Counted from the stretch's first letter, positions 48,017 to 58,253 are shown. The stretch is 64,000 nt of DNA from CAVVZJ01 sp963752755 (GCA_963752755.1 CAVVZJ010000001.1:2108001-2172000), one strand, 5' to 3'. A program made the numbers and translations. The notes: generated by a model from the letters alone, not told the origin.

Positions 48017-48315
48017 ACGAAACCGTGATCAAGCTCTATGTGACTGGCCAGACCCCCCGCTCACGGGCGGCGATCGAGAACCTCCGCCGGATCTGCGAGG
48101 AAGAGCTGGACGGTGAGTACCAGATGATTGTCATCGACGTGCTGGAACGCCCTCAGCTTGCTGAGGATGAAAAGATCCTGGCCACACCCACGGTGATCAA
48201 GGAACTGCCACCGCCGATCCGGCGGATCATCGGCGACCTTTCGGACACGGAGCGCGTGCTCCTCGGGCTCGACCTGAAGAAACAGGCTCCCGGACGGAGC
48301 CCGTCGTCACCCTGA
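48013..48315 (+). CDS. kaiB: Circadian clock protein KaiB
   Basis: 100 residues, thioredoxin-like metamorphic KaiB. LYVTGQTPRSRAAIENLRRI, VIDVLERPQLAEDEKILATP and the very conserved PPPIRRIIGDLSDTERVLLG-LDL match cyanobacterial KaiB almost residue for residue. The fold-switched form binds the KaiC CI ring and sequesters KaiA. The start overlaps the KaiA-like stop (ATGA), and kaiC begins 18 bp after its stop. Confidence 0.96.
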   Translation: MNETVIKLYVTGQTPRSRAAIENLRRICEEELDGEYQMIVIDVLERPQLAEDEKILATPTVIKELPPPIRRIIGDLSDTERVLLGLDLKKQAPGRSPSSP

Positions 48316-48333
48316 GGCCAGGCATCACCACCC

Positions 48334-49908
48334 GTGATCGAGCCAAGAAGGGACCAAATCTTGAGTGCTGGGAACGTTATCGTCAAGCTCCCGACCGAGA
48401 TCAGTGGGTTCGACCTGATTGCCGACGGCGGTCTGCCAGCCGGTCGGACAACACTGGTCTCGGGAACGGCCGGCAGCGCGAAGACCGTCTTCGCAGCGCA
48501 GTTCCTGGCCGCGGGGATCTCGCAGGCCGACCAGTCGGGCGTCTTCGTCACGTTCGAGGAGCCGGCCTCCGACATCCGACGCAACGTCGCCGGATTCGGG
48601 TGGGATGTGGCGGACTGGGAAGCCCAGGGGCGCTGGGCGTTCGTCGATGCCTCGCCCCGGCCCGGCGAGCCCTGGATCATCGCCGGAGAGTTCGACCTCG
48701 AAGCACTCCTGGCCCGGATTCGCCACGCCATCGAGCGCGTCGGCGCCCGGCGGGTCGCCATCGACTCGATCGGCGGCATCTTCACTCAGCTCGGCGACGC
48801 CGCGGCCGTCCGCCATGAGCTTTTCCGGGTGGCTTCCGCGTTGAAGGAGTTGGATGTCACCACCATCATCACCGCCGAGCGCACCGACGAACAAGGTTCG
48901 GTCGCCCGCTACGAGGTCGAGGAGTTCGTCTCCGACAACGTGATCATCTTCCGCAACACGCTCTCGGAGGAACTCCGCCGACGCACCGTCGAGATTCTGA
49001 AGTTCCGGGGCACAACGCACCAGAAGGGCGAGTGGCCATTCACGATCGTCTCGGGCGCGGGGATCGTCGTGATCCCCCTCTCGGCCTTGCAGTTGAAGCA
49101 GAAGTCGTCGGAGGCTCGCATCAGCTCGGGGAATGCCGAGCTGGACGTCATGTGTGGCGGCGGCTTCTTCCGCGACTCGATCATCCTGATCAGCGGGCCA
49201 ACCGGCACGGGCAAGACGCTCATCACCACCGAATACCTCGGAGTCGGGGCCGATACCGGCGAGCGCTGCCTGCTGTTTGCCTTCGAAGAGAGCCGCAAGC
49301 AACTCTTCCGCAACGCCCACGGCTGGGGCTTCGACTTCCCTCGGCTGGAAGCCGAGGGTCGGCTCCGGGTCGTCTGCACCTATCCCGAGGCGATGGCCCT
49401 GGAGGACCATCTGATCCGGATGAAAGCCGAGATCGAGACGTTCCGTCCCAATCGCGTCGCCGTGGACAGCCTTTCGGCCCTGGAGCGCACCAGCACGGTC
49501 AAGAGCTTTCGCGAGTTCGTCATCGGGCTCTCGTCGTTCATCAAGCACCAGGAGCTCCCCGGCCTGTTCACGGCCACCACCTCGTCGCTCCTGGGCGGGA
49601 CCTCGACAACCGAGACGCATATCTCCACCACCACCGATTCGATCATTCTCCTCCGCTACGTCGAGATCAACGGCCAGATGCGCCGGGGCCTGGCCGTGTT
49701 GAAGATGCGCGGCTCCAAGCACGACAAGGACATCCGCGAGTTCACGATCGACCATGAAGGGCTCCACATCGGCCCGCCCTTCCGCAACATCTTCGGCATC
49801 CTCTCGGGCAACTTCACTCACGTGGCGAGCGGCGAGCTGGACCGCCTCAACGAGCTTTTCACGGACGAGGGGCTGGGGCCGCAGGGGCCCCGGCCGCACC
49901 AGCCATGA
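48334..49908 (+). CDS. kaiC: Circadian clock protein KaiC
   Basis: 524 residues, double RecA/DnaB-type ATPase. The CI ring has Walker A GTAGSAKT (44-51) and catalytic FEEP (74-77). The CII ring has Walker A GPTGTGKT (288-295) and FEES, with the Glu at 318. The CII phosphorylation loop THISTTTD places Ser431 and Thr432 at the same numbers as in Synechococcus, with a Thr also at the third site (TTET). KMRGSKHDKDIREF and the C-terminal PFRNIFGILSGNFTHV tail (the A-loop/KaiA-contact region in cyanobacteria) are present. It is therefore expected to be an autokinase/ATPase. GTG 48334 is the start; the stop overlaps the kinase start (ATGA). Confidence 0.96.
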   Translation: MIEPRRDQILSAGNVIVKLPTEISGFDLIADGGLPAGRTTLVSGTAGSAKTVFAAQFLAAGISQADQSGVFVTFEEPASDIRRNVAGFGWDVADWEAQGRWAFVDASPRPGEPWIIAGEFDLEALLARIRHAIERVGARRVAIDSIGGIFTQLGDAAAVRHELFRVASALKELDVTTIITAERTDEQGSVARYEVEEFVSDNVIIFRNTLSEELRRRTVEILKFRGTTHQKGEWPFTIVSGAGIVVIPLSALQLKQKSSEARISSGNAELDVMCGGGFFRDSIILISGPTGTGKTLITTEYLGVGADTGERCLLFAFEESRKQLFRNAHGWGFDFPRLEAEGRLRVVCTYPEAMALEDHLIRMKAEIETFRPNRVAVDSLSALERTSTVKSFREFVIGLSSFIKHQELPGLFTATTSSLLGGTSTTETHISTTTDSIILLRYVEINGQMRRGLAVLKMRGSKHDKDIREFTIDHEGLHIGPPFRNIFGILSGNFTHVASGELDRLNELFTDEGLGPQGPRPHQP

Positions 49909-51814
49909 GCGACGGAAGTCTCGCCCCCCGCGCCGGTCCGAAGGATCGACCGGACGACGCTCCCGAGAATGAGGCGGGCTTCCGCCTCCTGGTCGAACGA
50001 AGCGCCGATGGCGTGGTGGTCCTGTGCGAGGATGGTTCGATCTGTTACGTCAACCCGGCGGCCGAGGAATTGCTGGGCCGGCCAGCCGAGGAGCTGCTCG
50101 GCCAGACGTTCGGCATCCCGGTCGTCGCCGGTGAGACCACCGAGATCGACATCCCGCGGCCGGGCAGCGAGGTCCGCCACGCCGAGATGCGGATCGTCGA
50201 GGCGGAATGGGCGGGACAGCCCGGCCTGCTGGCCACACTCCGCGACGTCACGGAACGCCGACGTTCGGAGCAGGCCCTTCGCGAGAGCGAGGAGCGGTTT
50301 CGCCTGGTCATCGAGGGTGTGAAGGAATACGGCATCCTCATGCTCGACCCCGAAGGCCACATCGAAGCCTGGAACTCCGGCGCCGAGCGATTGACGGGCT
50401 ACCGCGGTTCGGAGGTCGTCGGCCGCCATTTCGCGTTGCTTTTCACGCCCGAGGACGTGGCGGCCGGCGTGCCCGCCGCCGAGCTGAACGAGGCCGCCGG
50501 ACGCGGCAAGGCTGACAACGAGCGCTGGCAGCTCCGTCGCGACGGGTCACGCTACTGGGCCTCGGGCGTCACCATGCCGCTCTCGGATGAGTCGGGGCGT
50601 CGTCGCGGCTTCGCCAAGATCCTCCGCGACAACACCGAACGCCGCTACATGGAAGTGGAACTGAGGCGCCACGCCGAGGATCTGGCCGAGGCCGACCGCC
50701 AGAAGAACGAGTTCCTCGCCATGCTCGCCCACGAGCTGCGCAACCCGCTGGCTCCAGTGATGAACGCGGTGCAGATCCTGAGGCTTGGCGGGGTCGATCC
50801 GAACAGCATCGAGCGCGCCGCGAGATGATCGAACTGCAGGTCCAGCACATGGCCCGGCTGGTGGACGACCTGCTGGATGTCTCGCGGTTCAGTCGCGGCA
50901 AGATCCGGCTCCGCAAGCAGCCGATCGACCTCGCCTCGGTGGTCCGTCGGGCCGCCGAGGCGATCCGGCCGGCCGCCTCGGCCCGCGCCATCGCGCTGGA
51001 CGTCGAGGTTCGCGAGCAGCCCTTGCCGATCGAGGCCGATCCGACCCGGATCGACCAGGTTCTCGCCAACCTGCTGAACAACGCCGTCAAGTACACCGAG
51101 CCCGGCGGACACATCCGCGTGGAGGCCGGACGTGAGGGTCAACAGGCCGTCGTCCGCGTGATCGACGACGGTGTGGGGATCGACTCCGGCCTCTTGCCCC
51201 GTGTCTTTGACCTCTTCACCCAGGATGACCGCTCACTCGACCGAACCCAGGGCGGCCTCGGCATCGGCCTGACGCTCGTTCGCAGCCTCGTCGAGCTGCA
51301 CGACGGCCGGGTCGAGGCGTGGAGCGAGGGCATCGGCCGGGGGAGTGTCTTCACCGTCCGCATCCCGTCGTCCGAGACTGCCTCCGTGGCCGTCGCCGAT
51401 GGTCAGCCCTCCGACCCGCGGCCCCGGCGCTCGCTCCGCGTCGTGGTCGTGGACGACAACATCCATTCGGCGGAGAGTCTGAGCATCCTGCTGCGACACT
51501 GGGGTCACGAGCCGGTGCTCGCCCACGACGGTCCGGAGGCAATCGAGGCCGTCCAGCAACATCGGCCGGAGGTCCTGCTGCTGGACATCGGGCTTCCGCG
51601 GATGGATGGCTACGACGTCGCCCGCTGGCTCCGTCAGCAGGCCGAGCACCGCAACATGCTCATCGTCGCCATGACCGGCTACGGCCAGGACGAAGACCGC
51701 CGACGGACCCGAGAGGCGGGGATCGACCACCATCTGGTCAAGCCGGTGGACATCCCCACGCTCCAGGCCCTGCTGATTGACTGGGCCATCCCGGAAACCC
51801 TCCCGAATCGCTGA
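49905..51814 (+). CDS. PAS-PAS hybrid histidine kinase with C-terminal receiver, frame broken once
   Basis: About 636 residues. PAS1 (about 24-118, FRLLVERSADGVVVLCEDGS), PAS2 (about 132-250, RFRLVIEGVKEYGILMLDPE), a HisKA domain with His276 in LAMLAHELRNPL, HATPase with NNAVKYTE and GLGIGLTLVRSL, and a C-terminal receiver (VVVVDDN, LLLDIGLPRMDGYD, VKPVD) with intact Asp residues. A missing C near 50818 divides two frames; joining restores SIERAREMIELQVQHMARLV-DD. There is no SasA-type KaiB-like N-domain. It overlaps kaiC by ATGA, so it is probably the output or input kinase of the clock. Confidence 0.88.
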
Positions 51815-51856
51815 GCCCTCACCGCTTGAGACCAGGGCACCCGTTGACGAACCGAT

Positions 51857-51894
51857 GGCCCCGGCGCTCTCACGGTGGTGTCGGCGCCGGGGCC
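51857..51894. terminator. Hairpin between the kai operon and the propeller gene
   Basis: GGCCCCGGCGC (51857-51867) and GCGCCGGGGCC (51884-51894) form an 11-bp GC stem with a 16-nt loop, 42 bp past the kinase stop and 33 bp past the convergent stop. It is likely a bidirectional terminator. Confidence 0.55.
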
Positions 51895-51927
51895 GTTCCT
51901 GGCGGACAAGACCACGCCTGCGAATCC

Positions 51928-54053
51928 TCAAGGCCGTTGCAGGACCGTGTCGCCCGAGCCCACATTGCCGGCGGCGTCGGTGGCCCGGACCATCAGGATA
52001 TGCGCCCGGGCTTCAACGCGGGCAGACGGATGGCCAGCGTCTCGCGACGGCTGTCGAACAGGCCATCCTCGGGAAAAACCGGGACCCACTCGCCGCTGTC
52101 AAGGGCGTACTCCGCCTTCACCAGTCGCGTCTGGTCATCGCGGAGCTGAACACGCATCGTCGGCTCCTCAAACTCCAGCGCCACGGTCGGCGCCTGGTGA
52201 TCGACGACGAACGGCTCGCTGCTCAAGGTGCTCGTCCGGGCTTCCTGCGGCGGGTTCGAGGGGCGATCGCTCGCCGCGACGCGGAGCCGATACACGCCAC
52301 CCGGCACCGCCGTCGTGTCCCAGGAAAAGTTCTTGTCTGTCAAGGGAGCCGCCCCGCCCAGCTCGACCCAGTCGGGCCAGCCTTCCTTGTGGATCGCCAG
52401 GGAATAGGTGAGATCGTCGTCGTTCGGGTCGGAAGCATCCCACTTCAGGTCCAGCTTCGTCTTCCGCACGGCGCCGTCGGCCGAGGTCAGGTCGGGGACG
52501 CTGATCCGGGCGATCTCGGGCGGGAGGTTCCGCGTGCGGTAATAGAGCGTCACCGCCTTCAGCTCGGGCGACTCCGCGGGTTCCTCCGTCGCCAGGATGA
52601 CGCGATACTGGGCGAATCGGCCCGGCGGCACCTTCGCGAGTGAGGCGTCCGGGTCCGTGAGCGGCTCGGACCAGTCCGACCACGTCTCATCCGGCCGGCC
52701 GACGTTGCCCGTCCTCAGGCGGACCTCGACCGACGTCCCCGACGGCCGATCGGCTCGCCAGTGGAGCGACCCAAACCGGCTGATCAGCTTGGCGTCGAGC
52801 ACGTCTGAGGTCAGGCTCCCCGAGCCGGCATGCCCCGATTCGAGTCTCAACACACCCCCCGGATCGCCCACGCCCAGCAACACGTCTCCCCCGGGAAGAG
52901 CCAGCAGCGCCAGGATCTGACCGTGATCGACCTGCGCCACCTCGGCGGACTCGCGCCCCTGATCGCGGACCTCGTAGAGTCCCCCCTTGGGGCCGGTTCC
53001 GATCAGCAAGCGGTCGCCCTGCCAGACCAGGGCGTAGATCAAGACCCGGGACCGGAAGATCTCGCGAGCGGCGCCGTCGGGCTCGATCCGATAAACCGCG
53101 TTCTCGCCCGGGGAAGCCGACTTCGGTCGGGCCGTGCCACCCGGCCCCGAGTCCGCGTGACGCGGTCGGTCCTGTATCAGCCGCGAGACCCGTCGGATCG
53201 GCCTCGACGCCGCGAGAGCCCGGCCGGGGAGTTGGCCCCTCTCGATCGCCCCGGTCGTGCTTCCGCGTGACGAACTGCCGGTTGCGCTCGGCGCTCCCTC
53301 CGCGGTGCCCGCGTGGAGGACCCCATCCGGGCCGATGACCAGGGTGTGGACCTCGTCCTGCGGCGCATCGTAAAGGACCGTGGCCTCGCCACTCGCTCCG
53401 ATCCGATAGATCAGGCCCTCGCCGTCACTTCCCGCGTAGACGGCCCCGTCCGTTCCAACCGCGACGCAGAGGAGGTGCTTCTGAGGGCTATCGAGAACAA
53501 GCTTCCAGTCGCCGCCTGCGGCCGGTCGCTTCCAGAGCTGGCCGGTCGGCCCGGTCGCCGCGTAGAGCATGCCATTCGGCCCCGCCGCCAGAGCCCAGAC
53601 ATAGCGGACCTCCGGCCCCGGCCGGCTCGACGGGTGATCCGGGTTGGTCAGCTCGATGACCTGGCCGCTCGATCCCGTGCCGACGAAGACCCGGCCATCG
53701 GGCGTGGCCGCGAGGCTGAGCGCCTGCGTATCCTCGGCGTCAAGTTCGAGCTTCCAGGCTCCGTCCCCCTTGCGGTGGAAGACGCGGCCCTCGTCGCCAG
53801 TCGCAGCGTAGAGCGTGCCGTCCTTCGACCGCGCCAGAGCCCAGACCCGATCCGCCTCGATCTCCCCGACCTTCCCGATCGCATGGGCCAGGCGGACCGT
53901 GCCGGAGTCGGACACGATCAGACGATCCTTCTCGGCCTTCTTGAAATCCGAGGCGTTGTCGTGACGCCACGCCTCCTCCTTCGCCCGGGCCGTGACGAGG
54001 GTCAGGAAGGCCAGGAGGGTTGCGGCGAAGATTCGGGAGATGGTCGATCGCAT
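51928..54053 (-). CDS. Secreted beta-propeller-like protein, frame broken near its end
   Basis: About 708 residues. The signal peptide is STISRIFAATLLAFLTLVTA. Repeated blades of the type VWALARSKDGTLYAATGDEG, SLAATPDGRVFVGTGSSGQV, VWALAAGPNGMLYAATGPTG and CVAVGTDGAVYAGSDGEGLI make a WD40/NHL-like propeller. Ig/fibronectin-like segments follow (LKWDASDPNDDDLTYSLAIH). A missing base near 52006 is needed for the last 22 residues (HILMVRATDAAGNVGSGDTV). Start ATG 54053 has GGAGAG upstream. It is exported; the function is unknown. Confidence 0.8.
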
Positions 54054-54494
54054 CGTCGGGACTCTCCGGGGAAATGGTGCTGTCTTCAACGTTGAGCGAC
54101 CTGCCGGGGAGGGGCGAAGACACCCCGGGGCGGGCGTTGGGAACCGCCTCGATCGAGACATCAGCCGGAGGACGCATCTGCTATTTATGACGTACGCCAC
54201 CGCTCGCACGGTCATCGGGACGCCCGAGCGACGCGCCCGGGACGCCGCCGAGACGGCGTCGGGACGTGGCCAGGACGCTCGGAATTCGATCGGATTTCAA
54301 ATACGAAATCCCAATTTCCGAAGGATTTACGACGAAATATCGCCCATTTTGAAGTTCGTTCGGCACCAGGGCGAGACGACGCGTCGCCTGGTCGGGTCGC
54401 GTTCGAGCGAGACGATCGGCGGACGGATCGCCAAGGAACCAGTGACAATTATAGCACAAAACCGGGGATGGATGTGGTCCCACCTCTGCCGGGT
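54054..54494. other. Intergenic region with phased-element copy 3
   Basis: 441 bp upstream of the propeller gene and downstream of the small anchored protein (both leftward). The element fills 54220-54458; the rest has no coding signal. Confidence 0.6.
54220..54458 (+). repeat. 11-bp-phased dispersed element, copy 3
   Basis: Six units with ACG at 54220, 54231, 54242, 54253, 54264 and 54275 (period exactly 11). The core CATTTTGAAGTTCGTTCGGC begins at 54345, 70 bp after the last unit. The tail ACAATTATAGCACA ends at 54458, with TATAGCACA 105 bp after the core start. Confidence 0.85.
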
Positions 54495-54941
54495 TCAGGG
54501 GCTCTCACGGTCGCGGAGGCTAGGCTCTTCGACCAGATTAACCGAGAGAATTTTTCTGATTTGCCCATACTCCTCTTCAGCCAAAGGGGCCACCACCTGC
54601 CTGTACCTCCCAGGACGAATTTGGAAATTAACAATGACCCTGGACCTCCCGATATTGATGGTGAAGTCCGGGGCTCTGAGATAAAGATTCGGGGCGTAGG
54701 AGACGAGGCTGCGCTTCCACATGCCGTTCCTCGACTTGAGGAGGGACTGAAGGGCGCCCGTGGCCGCGGATTTCGGTGAAAGCTGGCCCGTCTTTACGGG
54801 CCGGCCATTCCGATAGAACATCACGTCGAACTGACCCTCATCGACGGGAAGCTTCGGGTCTTCCTTATCGATGAGGACGCGAATGGCGAGGATTCCGATG
54901 ACCGCCAGCATGACGACCAACAGATAAGTATTAAGACGCAT
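54495..54941 (-). CDS. Small membrane-anchored protein of unknown function
   Basis: 148 residues with an N-terminal membrane helix (NTYLLVVMLAVIGILAIRVL) and a basic, beta-rich C-terminal domain (PNLYLRAPDFTINIGRSRVI). No family was recognised. Base composition is clearly less GC-rich than the neighbours. The gene is framed by phased-element copy 3 on its 3' side and MITE-like copy C starting 15 bp before its ATG, so it may have arrived or been duplicated with repeats. No ribosome site beyond a weak purine stretch. Confidence 0.6.
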   Translation of the reverse strand: MRLNTYLLVVMLAVIGILAIRVLIDKEDPKLPVDEGQFDVMFYRNGRPVKTGQLSPKSAATGALQSLLKSRNGMWKRSLVSYAPNLYLRAPDFTINIGRSRVIVNFQIRPGRYRQVVAPLAEEEYGQIRKILSVNLVEEPSLRDRESP

Positions 54942-54956
54942 ATCAGACTCTCTGTC

Positions 54957-55116
54957 GGAGTGACGCCGTTGGCCCTTTCGCCCGAGCGTTGGCCGATGCC
55001 GGAAGCCGTAGGTCCGACTTCCGTCGGGCCGGAAGTCCAGGAAAGCCAGAAATTTCCTGCTGCCCGACTGAAGTCGGGCCTACTCCGCCTGGTGATGCCA
55101 ACTGCGTCACTCCTAT
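54957..55116 (+). repeat. MITE-like hairpin element, copy C
   Basis: The left end is GGAGTGACGCCGTTGGC and the right end GCCAACTGCGTCACTCCTAT, imperfect terminal inverted repeats. Inner hairpin arms TCCGACTTCCGTCGGGCCGG and CCCGACTGAAGTCGGGCCTA are present. It lies between the small anchored protein and ruvC. Confidence 0.8.
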
Positions 55117-55147
55117 CTCTGGAGGCCCATCGCCGAGATCGGGATGG

Positions 55148-55696
55148 CTAACGCCCCAGCCTCGCATTCCTCGCCGTCTGCAGGTGGCAGAGGGCCACGG
55201 CGCAGGCGTCGGCGACGTCGTGCGGCTCGGGGAGGCGGTCCAGGCCGAGTTCGGTCCGGATGGCGTGCTGCATCTGCACCTTCGAGGCCCGGCCGGCGCC
55301 GGTCAGGGTCTTCTTGATCCGTGACGCGGCATAACCGGTGACCGTCACGCCCCGCTGTCGGGCCGCCAGCATGATGACACCCCGGGCGTGGGCCATCAGG
55401 ATCGCGGTCCTCGGAAACTTGGGGTGGCTGTGGACCTGCTCCAGCGCCAGGGCCGCGGGCGGGAAGGCTTCCAGAAGTTCGACGACGCCGTCGTGGAGCG
55501 TCTCCAGCCGCGACGCCAGGTCGGACCCGACCCGTCCGGCCCGAATCACGCCCGCCTCGACGACCCGAGCCCCGCGGCCCGCCGGCTCGACCACGGCATA
55601 GCCGGTCACCTTGAGGCCCGGGTCGATCCCGAGCACCCGGACGGGTGCGGGTGCTCCCTGGCCCTCGGCGCAAGTCCCCGGTGCAATCGCCGCCAT
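55148..55696 (-). CDS. ruvC: Holliday junction resolvase RuvC
   Basis: 182 residues from ATG 55696 (MAAIAPGTCAEGQG). RNase-H-fold nuclease with the acidic tetrad visible: VLGIDPGLKVTGY (Asp), LALEQVHSHPKF (Glu) and EPHDVADACAVALCH (two Asp). It cuts four-way junctions with RuvAB. Its start is 53 bp from the cysS stop on the same strand, so it belongs to the cysS-ruvC run. The frame upstream of 55696 is open but lacks family similarity. Confidence 0.93.
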   Translation of the reverse strand: MAAIAPGTCAEGQGAPAPVRVLGIDPGLKVTGYAVVEPAGRGARVVEAGVIRAGRVGSDLASRLETLHDGVVELLEAFPPAALALEQVHSHPKFPRTAILMAHARGVIMLAARQRGVTVTGYAASRIKKTLTGAGRASKVQMQHAIRTELGLDRLPEPHDVADACAVALCHLQTARNARLGR

Positions 55697-55749
55697 CGTC
55701 CGTCCCTCCCTGGAGGAGACCGGCCCCGCGACTTCCGGGGGACCTGACC

Positions 55750-57254
55750 TCACTTCGCCTCGATCTTCCAGCCCGTTCCGTCGGGCCGATCCTCCAGCAC
55801 GACGCCCAGCTCGCCGAGCCGGTTACGAATCTCATCGGCCAGGGCGAAGTTTTTCTCCTTCCGAAGTCGTGTACGGAGTTGCACCAGCAGGTCGAGCAAA
55901 GGGGCTGTCAGCTCGTCCCGCGACGCCCCGCCCTGGTCATGGAGGGGCGGGCGACGGAAAAGGCCGAGGATCTGTGCCAGCTCCTTGAGGGCGACGATGC
56001 CTTCTCGGAAGCTCGCGACCTTCGACGCCTCATGATCGGGCGATTCCAGCTTCTCCGAGTCGGCAACGCGGTTCAGGACGCGGGTGATCTCGAACAGCTC
56101 ACCCAGTGCTCCGCCTGTGTTGAAGTCGTCGTCCATCGCCTCCAGGAATCGCCGACGGTGCTCCAGCACTTCCTCGGGCGCCCCGGCGACCGCCGCGTCC
56201 TCTCGTCGTTCGGAGGTGTGCAGGTCATAGAATCGCTGACCGCAGATCCGCTCGACGCGATCGAAGAGGTTGCGAAAGGACTGAAGGCCGCGGGCGATCT
56301 CGTCGAGACGCTCGTTGCTGTAATCGATCGGTCGTCGGTAGTGACTGGAGAGCAGCAGGGCGCGGATCGTATCGGGTTCGTGGCGGTCGAGAAGCTCGCG
56401 CATCTCGACGACCGTGTCCGGGTCGGACTTGCTGATCTTCCGGCCGCCCTTGGTCAGGAGACCGTTGTGGAGCCAGTAGGTCGCGAACGGCTTGCCGGTG
56501 TACGATTCGGACTGGGCGACCTCGTTTTCATGATGGGGGAAGACGAGGTCGAGGCCGCCGCCGTGGATGTCGAAGTGTTCGCCGAGGAGCTTCATGCTCA
56601 TGGCGGAGCACTCGATGTGCCAGCCGGGCCGACCGGGTCCCCACGGGCTTTCCCAGGCCGGTTCTCCGGGCTTGGAGCCTTTCCAGAGGGCGAAGTCGCC
56701 GGGATGCTTCTTCAGGGCCGTCGGCTCGATCCGGCGCCGGCCTGGAGTTCCTCGGGGTCTCGGTGGCTGAGTTTGCCGTAGTCGCGCGACCGGGTCACGT
56801 CGAAATAGACGTCCCCCTGCGAGGGATAGGCGAACCCCTTGTCGATCAGGCCCCGGGTGATCTGGATGATGTCGTCGATGTGCTCGGTGGCGCGGGGCAT
56901 CCGGTCGATGCCATCGACACCCAGGGCGTCGAGACAGCCGAGGTAATCGGCCGTGACCGTCTCGGCCAGTTGTTTGACCCGCGCGGCCATGTCGACGGTC
57001 GTGGCCCCCTGCTCGCGGACGCGGTTGATGAGCTTGTCGTCCACGTCCGTGATGTTCACGACCCAGGTGACGTCGTACCCCGAATAGACCAGGTACTTCT
57101 TGATCGTGTCGAAGATCACCGGCCCGACCATGTGCCCGATGTGGCTGAACGAGTAGACCGTCGGTCCGCAGACGTACAGGCCCACCTTGCCGGGCTGCAC
57201 AGTCTGGAACGGTTCCTTGGTCTGCGAGAGGGTGTTGTAAACGCGGAGGGCCAT
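55750..57254 (-). CDS. cysS: Cysteinyl-tRNA synthetase, frame broken once
   Basis: Class I synthetase of about 501 residues. It begins MALRVYNTLSQTKEPFQTVQ with the Zn Cys in YVCGPTVY and the HIGH motif SHIGHM. A missing base near 56736 joins the N-terminal part (DPEELQAG) to RRIEPTALKKHPGDFALWKG. The rest has HIECSAMSMKLLG and FPHHENEVAQSE (Zn site) and KISKS as the KMSKS motif. Both halves are conserved and the enzyme is essential, so the break is judged an artefact. It is 81 bp downstream of ispF, likely in one operon with ruvC. Confidence 0.94.
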
Positions 57255-57335
57255 GGGCGTTTGACGGGTCTCGTGTGCGGGAAAGGGGAAGGGAAGGGAC
57301 CAGGGAGCCCGACCCGGTCGGAGCGAGCCCGGACC

Positions 57336-57830
57336 TCACATCAAGGGCTCGGACGCCGCCACGGTCTCGAGCAGGACGACCGCCTCGCAGGCTATCGCCT
57401 CGCCCCTGCCGATCGGACCGACGTGCTCGCCGGTCTTCGCCTTGACGTTGACGGCCTCCAGCGGCAGTTCAAGCCGGCGGGCGACCCCCTCGCGGATCGA
57501 CGCCTTGTACGGCGTCAGCCTGGGGTCCTGGGCGTGGATGATCAGGTCGCAGTTGACCGTCCGATAGCCCGCCTCGACGACCCGCAGAACGACGTCGGAG
57601 AGGAGCAAGCCGCTGTCGAGGTCCTGCCACTTCGGGTCGGTGTCGGGGAAGAGCTCGCCGATGTCGCCCATCGCCGCGGCGCCGAGCAAGGCGTCGGCGA
57701 CGGCGTGGAAGACCACGTCCGCATCCGAATGGCCCTCGAGGCCGCGGTGGTGGGGGATCGGCACGCCACCGAGGATCAGCGGACGGCCCTCGACCAGCCG
57801 ATGGGTGTCATGCCCGATTCCGATGCGCAT
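57336..57830 (-). CDS. ispF: 2-C-methyl-D-erythritol 2,4-cyclodiphosphate synthase
   Basis: 164 residues from ATG 57830 (MRIGIGHDTHRLVEGRPLIL). The metal ligands Asp8 and His10 (GHDTHRL) and His in LEGHSDADVVFHAVADALLG are present, as are the ELFPDTDP loop and the C-terminal KTGEHVGPIGRGEAIACEAV. It is an MEP-pathway enzyme of isoprenoid synthesis. The 81 residues upstream in frame are non-family and GC-skewed, so the short start is preferred. Confidence 0.95.
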   Translation of the reverse strand: MRIGIGHDTHRLVEGRPLILGGVPIPHHRGLEGHSDADVVFHAVADALLGAAAMGDIGELFPDTDPKWQDLDSGLLLSDVVLRVVEAGYRTVNCDLIIHAQDPRLTPYKASIREGVARRLELPLEAVNVKAKTGEHVGPIGRGEAIACEAVVLLETVAASEPLM

Positions 57831-58253
57831 CACGCACCCACCCTTTCGCAACCGGTTCTGACCCCTCGTGGCGGGACCGTCCCGCCACCCTTTCCGGGCC
57901 GAATCTCCCTGGATCGTAACCCGCTCGTCGCAGGTTTGCCAATCCCCCGGTCGCCCACCGGCCCAGGCCATCGGCCGCGGCGGCTCCGAGATGAGCGCCG
58001 GCTTCCCATCGCGCCGAGCCCCACGGCGACCGATGAGAAGCTTGCTCCCACGTCTGTACAAATTACCCGGCACTCGGTCCGTCCCCGACGAAACTTGAAT
58101 CGCATTATCCCATGGTTCAGTTGCGACTTGTGGAAAACCGTCGAATTCTCTGGAGCTCTCGGCACGGCTCCTGCATTACTCCGGCAGCGTCGTGGTCGCA
58201 CCAGACGCGACCCGGTTCCGAAGAAGGGAAAACATCCGACACGGAGGCCCGCC
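57831..58253. other. Divergent intergenic region between ispF and csrA
   Basis: 423 bp. It is A/T-richer around 58080-58180 (ACTTGAATCGCATTATCCCA), where the csrA promoter presumably lies, but no convincing -35/-10 pair with standard spacing was found. No gene. Confidence 0.45.

Noticed and set aside
48325..49899. 524-codon minus-strand frame opposite kaiC
   Set aside because: Mirror of kaiC with no motif; KaiC conservation on the plus strand is unequivocal.
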